Assembly: GCA_947165725.1 (NCBI GenBank)
Contig: CAMVBL010000056.1
Coordinates: forward strand, 1-6,838
Source of the DNA: an uncultured Caryophanales bacterium
Lineage (GTDB): Bacteria > Bacillota_I > Bacilli_A > RFN20 > CAG-826
Length of the DNA stretch: 6,838 nt
Reading direction: 5' to 3'
The notes beneath the pieces are model-generated. The model did no database searches, had not been told where the DNA came from, and saw only the letters and a list, made by a program, of their open reading frames with translations. Positions 1-5,148 of the stretch are shown in pieces (position 1 is the stretch's first letter; each line of letters starts with the position of its first letter). A program made the position numbers and the translations under genes.

Positions 1-57
1 AGTAAAGTCAGCAAAACCGCGAGAACGTCATCATCTAGTAGTTCTTCTAGAAGATAG
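1..57 (+). CDS. C-terminal tail of an unidentified gene (partial, Ser-rich)
   Basis: Reading frame 1 is open from the window edge to a TAG at 55-57 and gives SKVSKTARTSSSSSSSRR. This is a basic, low-complexity tail with a run of seven serines, probably disordered. Only the last 18 residues are visible, so no family can be named. A good intrinsic terminator begins 16 bases after the stop, which supports this frame as the real gene end. Frame 2 is also open across this stretch but runs through the terminator and is less likely. The gene converges on the exporter operon transcribed from the other strand. Confidence 0.5.
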   Translation, partial: SKVSKTARTSSSSSSSRR

Positions 58-73
58 AATTAAAACAAAATTA

Positions 74-104
74 AAAGATAGCCGATTGCTCGACTATCTT
101 TTTT
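74..104. terminator. Bidirectional intrinsic terminator between convergent genes
   Basis: The outer stem pairs AAAGATAG (74-81) with CTATCTTT (94-101). After a C/A mismatch, CGA (83-85) pairs with TCG (90-92) around a TTGC loop. On the plus strand the stem runs into a T-tract (99-104). On the minus strand the 3' side is also U-rich (positions 76 down to about 61). It can therefore end both the Ser-rich gene on the plus strand and the ABC-2 permease on the minus strand, whose stop codon is at 116-118. Confidence 0.8.
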
Positions 105-115
105 GTTGCAAAGAG

Positions 116-1306
116 TTATTGTCCTAAGACCACTCGTTCTTTATTAAATAACTTCGTAACCCCAAACATTAATAGGCCTGTATATAACACAGTGGACGCT
201 ACTGTTAGACCAAAGAACAATAATAAGTTCTCCGCGCCATTAAGTAAGGCATTAATAGACACACAGACGTTAAGAATTGGTACAAAGGATAAATACCATT
301 GATCGAAGCCAAATAACGAAGGAGCCATGCCAAAGAGCATAAAGACAATCATAATTGGTGACAAATAGCCCGCCGCTTCTTTCACAGTATTGGATAAAGC
401 GGAGATAAATACACCAATCGCGACGAATAAGAGTAAGACAGTTACCACTAATAAGAAGAGCAATAATCCATCTAATGGAGAAATACTGATATTGAATCCC
501 CCCATTAATTTAGGAATTGATAAAATCAAACCAGTAAATGAGACAATACCAGAGGCAATCGCAGTCGTGGATAAGGATAAGATTTTACCTGCGACAAATT
601 CGCCACGTTTAATAGGTGTAAGTAATAATGAAGCAAGTGTGCCTCTTTCTTTTTCACCCGCGATAGCTTCAGGGCATAATGATATAACGGTGGAGAATAA
701 GATAGAAATAGTGACCATTGGAATAATCATTGCTGCGATTTTCATTGCCATCATATCTTTTTCACCAACATTAGCGCTCACAGCACCGTTTTTATTAACA
801 GTGTAGTTAGTGTAGGCCACACTGACAACTTGTGAAACATAACTATATAAATCACTTGAAGCACTGGAATCACCGTTATAGAAGATATCTATGTCATTAG
901 CACCAGAAGCGTCACCGAGTTTATTTTCAAAATCATCAGTGAAAGCAACCACTAAATGGTATTTACCTTGTCTTAATTCTTCTTTATAAGATTCTAATTC
1001 ACCAGTTGTGAATTCTTTGAATGTGGCAGTGTTGTTATTTTTACTAGCCTTCATCACTTCATCAACATAAGTCATAAGTTTTGGTAATTGACCATCTGTT
1101 TTAGAACTATTGAAATTATCAGTGTAAGCTACTTGGAAATTAGTGTCTTTTGTACTGCTTTGTGTGACGACTTTAGTCATCACTGTGCCCATTAAAGTAT
1201 AAACAAAATAGATGAGGACACCTGGTAAGAATAAGCTAATAAGCATCCTCTTATCAGTGAACACTCTTTTGAGTTCTTTAAGGAAAATAGTTAACACGTT
1301 ACGCAT
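116..1306 (-). CDS. ABC-2 type transporter permease, NatB-like
   Basis: This 396-residue membrane protein is the permease half of an exporter. The N-terminus has the ABC-2 layout: a short cytoplasmic basic helix (KELKRVFTDKR), then TM1 at about residues 22-42. A large extracytoplasmic domain follows (about 43-185). Five more hydrophobic segments lie near 187-211, 244-265, 279-303, 312-332 and 361-385. The cytoplasmic coupling segment at 213-243 contains the family hallmark GEKERGTLASLLLTPIKR and a later GK. This arrangement is typical of the NatB/YhaP-type branch (Na+ or drug/peptide efflux); the substrate cannot be read from the sequence. The start codon overlaps the end of the ATPase gene by 8 bp and has an AGGAGG site 9 nt upstream, so the two are co-translated subunits. 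The 3' end runs into the bidirectional terminator. Confidence 0.9.
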   Translation of the reverse strand: MRNVLTIFLKELKRVFTDKRMLISLFLPGVLIYFVYTLMGTVMTKVVTQSSTKDTNFQVAYTDNFNSSKTDGQLPKLMTYVDEVMKASKNNNTATFKEFTTGELESYKEELRQGKYHLVVAFTDDFENKLGDASGANDIDIFYNGDSSASSDLYSYVSQVVSVAYTNYTVNKNGAVSANVGEKDMMAMKIAAMIIPMVTISILFSTVISLCPEAIAGEKERGTLASLLLTPIKRGEFVAGKILSLSTTAIASGIVSFTGLILSIPKLMGGFNISISPLDGLLLFLLVVTVLLLFVAIGVFISALSNTVKEAAGYLSPIMIVFMLFGMAPSLFGFDQWYLSFVPILNVCVSINALLNGAENLLLFFGLTVASTVLYTGLLMFGVTKLFNKERVVLGQ

Positions 1307-2069
1307 TTATATTAGCCTCCTCATATAATTTGAAGAAGACTTCTTCTAAAGTTCCTTCTTTTTGAATCTCTTTAAGTGGGGCATCTTTAATGAGCTTACC
1401 GCTGATAATGATACCAACGTGATCACAAAGTTTTTCCACTAAAGAGAAGATGTGAGTGGAGATAATAATAATCTTGTTTTCTTTCTTTAAATTGATGAGA
1501 TATTCTTCAACATCTCTTGCCGCAATAACATCTAAGCCATTCGTAGGTTCATCAAAGATGATAACTTCTGGGTCATGGCAAAGAGATATCGCTAAAGAAA
1601 CCTTTTGTTTCATGCCAGTGGATAAATCCTTGATTGGGGTATTTTGGAATTTATCAACGCCAAATGATTTAAATAAGATATCCTTTCTTGCATTAATTTC
1701 TTCATCGCTCATCCCATATAACTTACCCATATATGTAATGGTGTCAGCAGGAGTGAAGAAACCATCAAGTTTAAGTTCACTAGTTAGAAAACCAATCTTT
1801 TTACGATATGCATAAATATCTTCATTGATTTCTTTATTATCCAAATAAATCGCCCCAGTTTTTGGTTTGATTAATGATGCAATCATTCTTAAAGTAGTGG
1901 TCTTGCCCGCACCATTAGGGCCAAGTAAACCATATATCACACCAGGAACTGCTTCAAAAGACAAATCATTAACGGCCACTAATGTTTTAGCGTTAGTTTT
2001 TTGTTTTTGTCTTTGACGTAAAGTTAGTTTGAATTCCTTAGTGACATGTTCAATTCTAAGTACACTCAT
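1299..2069 (-). CDS. ABC transporter ATP-binding protein, NatA-like (ABC-2 exporter ATPase)
   Basis: This 256-residue cytoplasmic ATPase energises the adjacent permease. Visible motifs are Walker A GPNGAGKT (50-57), signature LSTGMKQ (149-155), Walker B IIFDEP with D173 and catalytic E174, the D-loop NGLD, and the switch histidine in STH (H206). The Q-loop region (GFLTSELKL) lacks a plain glutamine at the usual place, as is common in NatA-type ATPases. A short basic insert (about residues 16-28, [15 protein letters not shown]) lies before the A-loop region. The length is normal for a single-domain ATPase. The ATG at 2069 has an AGGAGGT site 4 nt upstream. It is the first gene of the pair; an inverted repeat in its leader hints at regulation. 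The exported substrate is unknown. Confidence 0.93.
   Translation of the reverse strand: MSVLRIEHVTKEFKLTLRQRQKQKTNAKTLVAVNDLSFEAVPGVIYGLLGPNGAGKTTTLRMIASLIKPKTGAIYLDNKEINEDIYAYRKKIGFLTSELKLDGFFTPADTITYMGKLYGMSDEEINARKDILFKSFGVDKFQNTPIKDLSTGMKQKVSLAISLCHDPEVIIFDEPTNGLDVIAARDVEEYLINLKKENKIIIISTHIFSLVEKLCDHVGIIISGKLIKDAPLKEIQKEGTLEEVFFKLYEEANINA
1316..1321 (-). promoter_or_regulatory. Ribosome binding site of the ABC-2 permease
   Basis: A perfect AGGAGG on the minus strand sits 9 nt before the ATG at 1306-1304, inside the last codons of the ATPase gene. It fixes the permease start and shows independent initiation despite the overlap. Confidence 0.85.
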
Positions 2070-2073
2070 AGTA

Positions 2074-2080
2074 ACCTCCT
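2074..2080 (-). promoter_or_regulatory. Ribosome binding site of the ABC ATPase
   Basis: AGGAGGT on the minus strand lies 4 nt upstream of the ATG at 2069-2067 and immediately follows the CGATTTT arm of a leader inverted repeat. Confidence 0.85.
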
Positions 2081-2111
2081 AAAATCGGCAATATTGTAAT
2101 AGAACGATTTT
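2081..2111 (-). repeat. Inverted repeat in the exporter leader, next to the ribosome binding site
   Basis: AAAATCG (2081-2087) and CGATTTT (2105-2111) form a perfect 7-bp inverted repeat with 17 bases between. Inside it lies the 8-bp palindrome CAATATTG (2089-2096). On the mRNA the 3' arm abuts AGGAGG. It could be an operator (for example for a GntR/YtrA-type repressor, common for such exporters) or a hairpin affecting initiation. No regulator gene is in the window, so this remains inference. Confidence 0.35.
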
Positions 2112-2142
2112 GATAAATAAATGCAAATCGAAAAAGACTATA
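2093..2142 (-). promoter_or_regulatory. Possible promoter region of the exporter operon
   Basis: Two minus-strand -10 candidates are present: TATAGT (2142-2137) and TACAAT (2098-2093). Neither has a convincing -35 box at 17 bp. The operon must start in this AT-rich stretch, because a terminator lies just upstream (2176-2206), but the exact promoter cannot be fixed by eye. Confidence 0.25.
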
Positions 2143-2175
2143 CAAAAATGGCAAAATGATAAGATTTTACCAAAT

Positions 2176-2206
2176 AAAAAATGGCCACGCTTTTAGCGGC
2201 GTGACC
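2176..2206 (-). terminator. Intrinsic terminator, probably that of the glycosidase/glycosyltransferase operon before the insertion
   Basis: The arms GGCCACGC (2183-2190) and GCGTGACC (2199-2206) pair over 8 bp. The single imperfect position is a G-U wobble when transcribed on the minus strand (a C/A mismatch on the plus strand), so the minus strand is the functional orientation. Six U residues follow (2181-2176). No minus-strand gene ends nearby now; the next one upstream ends at 3715, beyond the inserted element. If the element is removed, this hairpin lies about 10 nt after that stop codon. Confidence 0.8.
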
Positions 2207-2211
2207 TTTCT

Positions 2212-2216
2212 TTTAT
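2212..2216 (+). other. Candidate target/TAM motif at the left end of the element
   Basis: TTTAT (within TTTTAT, 2211-2216) lies about 18 bases before the left-end hairpin. IS200/IS605 elements insert 3' of a short T-rich tetra- or pentanucleotide, which also serves as the TAM read by TnpB. The exact boundary is inferred from spacing and has not been confirmed against an empty site. Confidence 0.35.
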
Positions 2217-2228
2217 CTAATTCTCAAA

Positions 2229-2259
2229 GAAGACCCCTATCTTCTATAAGTAGGGGATG
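2229..2259 (+). repeat. Left-end subterminal hairpin (TnpA recognition site)
   Basis: CCCCTA (2234-2239) pairs with TAGGGG (2251-2256). CTT (2241-2243) pairs with AAG (2248-2250) around a CTAT loop, leaving T2240 unpaired in mid-stem. A bulged T in the stem is a known feature of the hairpins bound by IS608-type TnpA. GAAG (2229-2232) lies 5' of the stem foot and recurs at the right end, so it may be the guide tetranucleotide used in end cleavage; that role is inferred. Confidence 0.75.
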
Positions 2260-2321
2260 AATTTGAGTGTAGTTATATACCGAGTTGACGGAAAAGATTG
2301 TCAAAAAGTATTGAAATCACC

Positions 2322-2350
2322 TTGTTTTTATATCAATAAATTGATATAAT
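2322..2350 (+). promoter_or_regulatory. Promoter of tnpB
   Basis: The -35-like TTGTTT (2322-2327), a 17-base spacer and a perfect TATAAT (2345-2350) precede tnpB. Transcription would begin near 2357, leaving a leader of about 75 nt before the ATG at 2431. The spacer and -10 box are covered by a perfect inverted repeat (2328-2349). Confidence 0.7.
2328..2349 (+). repeat. Perfect 9-bp inverted repeat over the tnpB promoter
   Basis: TTATATCAA (2328-2336) and TTGATATAA (2341-2349) are exact reverse complements separated by TAAA. The right arm contains most of the -10 box. A protein bound here would block the promoter, so this is a candidate operator for tnpB. In such AT-rich DNA a chance origin is possible. 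Confidence 0.45.
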
Positions 2351-2419
2351 AATAGTAGGAAATATGGATGTAGGGGATGAAAATGCATTTAGCATTTATT
2401 TCCCTTTTCTTATATTTCG

Positions 2420-2426
2420 AAAGGTG
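2420..2426 (+). promoter_or_regulatory. Ribosome binding site deciding the tnpB start
   Basis: AAAGGTG lies 4 nt before the ATG at 2431. TnpB proteins typically begin shortly before the basic YRFRIYPN-type segment, which this start reproduces. The upstream in-frame ATGs at 2377 and 2383 would add the hydrophobic stretch MKMHLAFISLFLYFERCV, not expected in the family. AGGGG at 2372-2376 lies 6 nt before the 2383 ATG, so that start is not fully excluded. Confidence 0.6.
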
Positions 2427-2430
2427 CGTT

Positions 2431-3579
2431 ATGATTAAGACAGTTAAAAGATCCTATCGTTTTAGAATCTATCCTAATCCTTCTCAAAAAGAACTAATTG
2501 AGAAGACTTTAGGATGCTGTCGTCAAGTTTATAATGACTTCCTTTCGATGTGTATTGAATCGTACAGTGCTGATAAGAACTATTCCATTAAGAAATATGA
2601 TTTAATTAAGCTTCTTCCAGAATATAAAGAAACATTTCCATATTTAAAAGAAGTTGATTCTATCGCGCTTCAACAAACAGTTGTTCATTTGTTCAACGCT
2701 TATATGAATTTCTTTAGACATAATGCTGAATTTCCTACATTTAAAAAGAAAAAGAATGATTATGGTTATATGACCATGAAAATAAATAATTCAATCTATT
2801 TTGCTGAGGATGATATCCAAATCCCAAAATTAGGCAGAGTTAAGGTCAAACTTCATCGTCATCTACCAGAATCATTTAAATTCACCATGGTCAGTGTTTC
2901 TAGAAAAGGTAAATACTACTATGTTTCCTTGATGGGGGAAGAAGAATATTTTGACTATGGAGAATATATCAAGGAATCTCTAAATCCAAATAACTCGATT
3001 GGTCTAGATTTTTCCATGAAGCATCTTTTTGTTGATAGCGATGGCAACCATTTAGATATGCCGACCTATTATCAAGACTCTCTAACTAAATTAGCAAAAG
3101 AACAAAGAAAGCTTTCTCACATGAAGAAAGATTCATCTCATTATCAAAAGCAATTATTGAGAATCAAAAATCTTCATGAACACATTGCTAATCAAAGAAA
3201 AGACTTTCTTCATAAAGTTTCTAGAAAACTTGCTAATACCTATGATTATGTTTTTGTGGAGAATCTAGACCTACAAGAAATGAGCGAAAGAAAAGATAAG
3301 TTAAAACTTGGAATTACTATTTTTGATTTAGGATATGAGACTTTCCTTAATTACCTATCCTATAAGCTAAAGTGGCTAAATAAGGAATTAATCAAAGTTG
3401 ATAGATATTTTCCTAGTAGTCAATTATGTTCATGCTGTAACTATCGAAAAAGCGATCTAATGCTTCATCAAAGAAGTTGGATCTGTCCAGAATGCGGGAC
3501 AAAACATAACCGTGATTTAAATGCAGCGATTAACATCAAAAAAGAAGGAATAAGAATGGTCCTTAATCCTTCTAATTAA
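2431..3579 (+). CDS. tnpB: TnpB RNA-guided DNA endonuclease of an IS200/IS605-type element
   Basis: TnpB uses an omegaRNA made from the element's right end to cut DNA next to a TAM, and it is the ancestor of Cas12. This 382-residue copy is family-sized. It has the N-terminal YRFRIYPNPSQ segment with a helical recognition region, then a split RuvC domain. The catalytic residues are all present: D193 in IGLDFSMKH, E277 in VFVENLDL and D362 in HNRDLNAAIN. The zinc-binding module has C333 and C336 (CSCC) and C352 and C355 (CPEC). No frameshift or premature stop is seen, so the protein should be active, unlike the nuclease-dead TldR regulators derived from TnpB. Its 3' end overlaps the predicted omegaRNA. 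It lies opposite to all complete flanking genes. No tnpA accompanies it. The same frame is open back to an ATG at 2377, but the 2431 start fits the family better. Confidence 0.93.
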   Translation: MIKTVKRSYRFRIYPNPSQKELIEKTLGCCRQVYNDFLSMCIESYSADKNYSIKKYDLIKLLPEYKETFPYLKEVDSIALQQTVVHLFNAYMNFFRHNAEFPTFKKKKNDYGYMTMKINNSIYFAEDDIQIPKLGRVKVKLHRHLPESFKFTMVSVSRKGKYYYVSLMGEEEYFDYGEYIKESLNPNNSIGLDFSMKHLFVDSDGNHLDMPTYYQDSLTKLAKEQRKLSHMKKDSSHYQKQLLRIKNLHEHIANQRKDFLHKVSRKLANTYDYVFVENLDLQEMSERKDKLKLGITIFDLGYETFLNYLSYKLKWLNKELIKVDRYFPSSQLCSCCNYRKSDLMLHQRSWICPECGTKHNRDLNAAINIKKEGIRMVLNPSN

Positions 3580-3714
3580 TCTTAGTCTAAACAAGTTGGA
3601 TATCTTGTTAATAAATATCCTTAACCGAGGGACTCTCGGGGATAGCCCATTGATACTGAATTCATTAGAGTTCTTGAGTGGGAAGCCCCCCATCTTCTAT
3701 AAGTGGGGATGTCA
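3543..3714 (+). ncRNA. Predicted omegaRNA (reRNA) scaffold of TnpB
   Basis: TnpB guides are made from the 3' end of tnpB through the right end of the element. This stretch folds into successive stems: AGAAGGA/TCCTTCT plus TAAG/CTTA within the last tnpB codons (3543-3573); GGATAT/ATATCC (3598-3603 with 3615-3620; alternatively AACAAG/CTTGTT at 3590-3595 and 3604-3609); CCGAG/CTCGG (3625-3639); an outer CCCAT/GTGGG stem (3646-3650 with 3678-3682) enclosing GAATTC/GAGTTC (3658-3673); and the terminal hairpin (3688-3708). The GGGGATAG segment (3638-3645) before the long stem and the terminal GGAAGCCCCC look like a typical TnpB scaffold. The guide would follow directly after about 3714. The 5' end and processing sites are unknown. 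Confidence 0.65.
3682..3711 (+). repeat. Right-end subterminal hairpin
   Basis: CCCCA (3688-3692) pairs with TGGGG (3704-3708), and CTT (3694-3696) with AAG (3701-3703) around CTAT; T3693 is bulged. Loop, inner stem and bulge match the left end exactly, while the outer stem differs but stays paired. GAAG (3682-3685) again precedes the foot. The element probably ends within ATGTCAT (3709-3715). The hairpin is also the last stem of the omegaRNA. Confidence 0.75.
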
Positions 3715-3734
3715 TTACTTGCCAACGGCTAATT
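3715..3734 (+). other. Predicted guide segment of the omegaRNA (host flank)
   Basis: In IS605-type TnpB systems the guide is whatever DNA lies just outside the right end. Here that is the antisense of the stop codon and last few codons of the glycosyltransferase-like gene. With the T-rich motif at 2212-2216 as TAM, the ribonucleoprotein would recognise the uninterrupted site. The length is a nominal 20 nt; the exact start depends on the true right end. Confidence 0.45.
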
Positions 3735-5148
3735 TAACACATTCGTAAGCACCGTTATAGTGACCAGTTTTTTTGAGTGCGTCTATTTGGTCACACATGT
3801 GAGGAATTAATTCCTTATCACTGATTAAACGGTCGAGCATCGCGTTAACTTCCTTAACAGTAGGGCATTCTGGAGTAGAGTCGCCATTTTCCCTGCCGTT
3901 AATTGCTCCATAGACTTCATGACCACCGATGTGGCGCATAAAGAGTTTTGGAATTGGATAATACGCAAGCTCGCTTGGCTTAGTAACTAGTAAATCAGTC
4001 ACTGGCATTAATAAATTAGTGGAATAAACTGCTTCAAAGATATCTTTGTTATAAATAGCGTAGATTCCAGAAGCATCGCCTTCTTTAATATTTTTTACAA
4101 AGTAAGTTAACTTAGTGTATTCATTAAAGAAGTTTTGTGTTTGGATGCCTTTCACTTTATCAACTAATTTGTGATAGACATCAAGGTGGTCACCAAAGTT
4201 AATGAATAAGGTAACCTTATTTTCCTTAACATATGGGATGAGATGTTTAACCATCGCTAAGAACATATCAAAACCCGCACCAGCGCCACCAACAGTCATC
4301 AAGATACGTAATGGTTTACCATTAGCGATTCTTTCCTTACGACGTTTGTTGTCATTTTCTAAATCAACTAATAGTTCATGGTCAATGAAACAACCAACCA
4401 TCTTTAATTGATCTTCAGGAATGCCGTTAAGTGGTTTTTTATCAAAGCCGTTTAAGGTCTTGTAGCCGAAATAGGCAAATGGGGTTTGAACAGTGTGAAT
4501 AGCCCCTTCACTTAGGTGTAAACCCATTGGCCAGTTATCTGGAATAGCGTTAACAACATGTGTCATACCAGCGTGAATTGCCGCTTGGCTTGGCCAAACG
4601 TGAGTGGCGATATATGGGATATCTTTATCAATGTTTTTGAATATTGGCACTAATAGTTCGCTGTTTCTTTGATCTTTCGCGTTATAGCTAATCTTTTTAA
4701 AACCTTCACTATTAAGTGGTTCCCAGACGAGTTTATTGAATAATTTAGATTTTTGACTAATACGAGACGCTAAAGAATACATATTGTTTTGTTCTCTAAT
4801 CATCTTGCTACCAGTGGCGTCAAAACTAGCTAAGTCTAACCAATATGGTTTATAGCCTAACGCTCTAGCCGCACTTGCCATTGCAATGGAGATGCGGTAG
4901 TGGCCAAAGCCCATTCTGATATTGCCAACGATTAAGGCGTTCTTTTCAAACTTTTGGTTTTCTTCACCAAAAACGATATTGTTCGCACCGATAAAATCTA
5001 AAGTAGGAATTTCTTTAAAGGAAATCTTGTAATCTTCTTTAGAATCGTCGCCATATTTCTTAATGTATTTGGCTTTGCTTTTATTCGCCCCTTTAATAAC
5101 TTTTTTACTCATTGGGTTATTAAAGATATTACTTGTTCTATCGATCAT
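3715..5148 (-). CDS. Putative GT-B-fold glycosyltransferase (MurG/MGDG-synthase-like), function unknown
   Basis: This 477-residue soluble protein has no signal peptide or membrane segment. The layout suggests two Rossmann-like domains of a GT-B enzyme. The N-terminal domain has a glycine-rich loop GNIRMGFGHYRIS (75-87) followed by a helix, like the GxGH region of MurG and diacylglycerol glycosyltransferases. The C-terminal domain starts with ILMTVGGAGAG (282-292). The segment LLVTKPSELAYYPIP (386-400) resembles the donor-binding 'TKPG' region. A conserved-looking HIGGHEVYGAINGRE (406-420) follows. Acceptor and donor are not evident; glycolipid or polysaccharide synthesis is a guess. The start ATG overlaps the GH36 stop as ATGA, with AAGGGAG upstream, so the genes are translationally coupled. 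The C-terminus abuts the IS element (TAA, then TGA supplied by the element on the minus strand), so a slight truncation cannot be fully excluded. An in-frame M13 is a less likely start. Confidence 0.6.
   Translation of the reverse strand: MIDRTSNIFNNPMSKKVIKGANKSKAKYIKKYGDDSKEDYKISFKEIPTLDFIGANNIVFGEENQKFEKNALIVGNIRMGFGHYRISIAMASAARALGYKPYWLDLASFDATGSKMIREQNNMYSLASRISQKSKLFNKLVWEPLNSEGFKKISYNAKDQRNSELLVPIFKNIDKDIPYIATHVWPSQAAIHAGMTHVVNAIPDNWPMGLHLSEGAIHTVQTPFAYFGYKTLNGFDKKPLNGIPEDQLKMVGCFIDHELLVDLENDNKRRKERIANGKPLRILMTVGGAGAGFDMFLAMVKHLIPYVKENKVTLFINFGDHLDVYHKLVDKVKGIQTQNFFNEYTKLTYFVKNIKEGDASGIYAIYNKDIFEAVYSTNLLMPVTDLLVTKPSELAYYPIPKLFMRHIGGHEVYGAINGRENGDSTPECPTVKEVNAMLDRLISDKELIPHMCDQIDALKKTGHYNGAYECVKLAVGK

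Larger units (their letters stand above)
2217..3714 (+). mobile_element. IS200/IS605-superfamily element carrying tnpB only (IS1341-like)
   Basis: The element is about 1.5 kb. It has a left end with a hairpin (2234-2256), a tnpB promoter, tnpB (2431-3579), a structured omegaRNA region and a right-end hairpin (3688-3708). The two ends share a roughly 30-bp sequence in the same orientation, from GAAG through ATCTTCTATAAGT to GGGGATG, as expected for elements with subterminal hairpins rather than terminal inverted repeats. There is no target duplication and no tnpA, so movement would need a TnpA Y1 transposase in trans. It is inserted opposite to the flanking minus-strand operon, between its last stop codon and a terminator. 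Ends are approximate by a few bases. Confidence 0.8.

Noticed and set aside
390..806. Plus-strand open frame of 138 codons
   Set aside because: It lies antisense inside the permease gene, shows no family resemblance and lacks a good ribosome binding site.
1456..1815. Plus-strand open frame of 119 codons
   Set aside because: It is antisense to the well-supported ABC ATPase, whose motifs are all intact in the other strand.
2370..2381. Third end hairpin near the tnpB start
   Set aside because: Only the 3' arm sequence is present; no matching C-run lies upstream within hairpin distance.
2377..2430. N-terminal extension of TnpB from the first ATG
   Set aside because: The added 18 residues are hydrophobic and unlike TnpB N-termini. 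The ATG at 2431 has its own AAAGGTG site and gives the usual family start.
2070..2430. A tnpA gene or other small gene in the 361-bp gap
   Set aside because: No frame encodes the HUH/Y1 motifs. The gap is filled by the exporter leader, a terminator, the element's left end and the tnpB promoter.
2217..3714. Cas12/CRISPR system or a nuclease-dead TldR regulator
   Set aside because: No repeat-spacer array or cas genes are present, and the RuvC acidic residues are all retained.
4202..4411. Plus-strand open frame of 69 codons
   Set aside because: It is antisense to the glycosyltransferase-like gene with no independent support.
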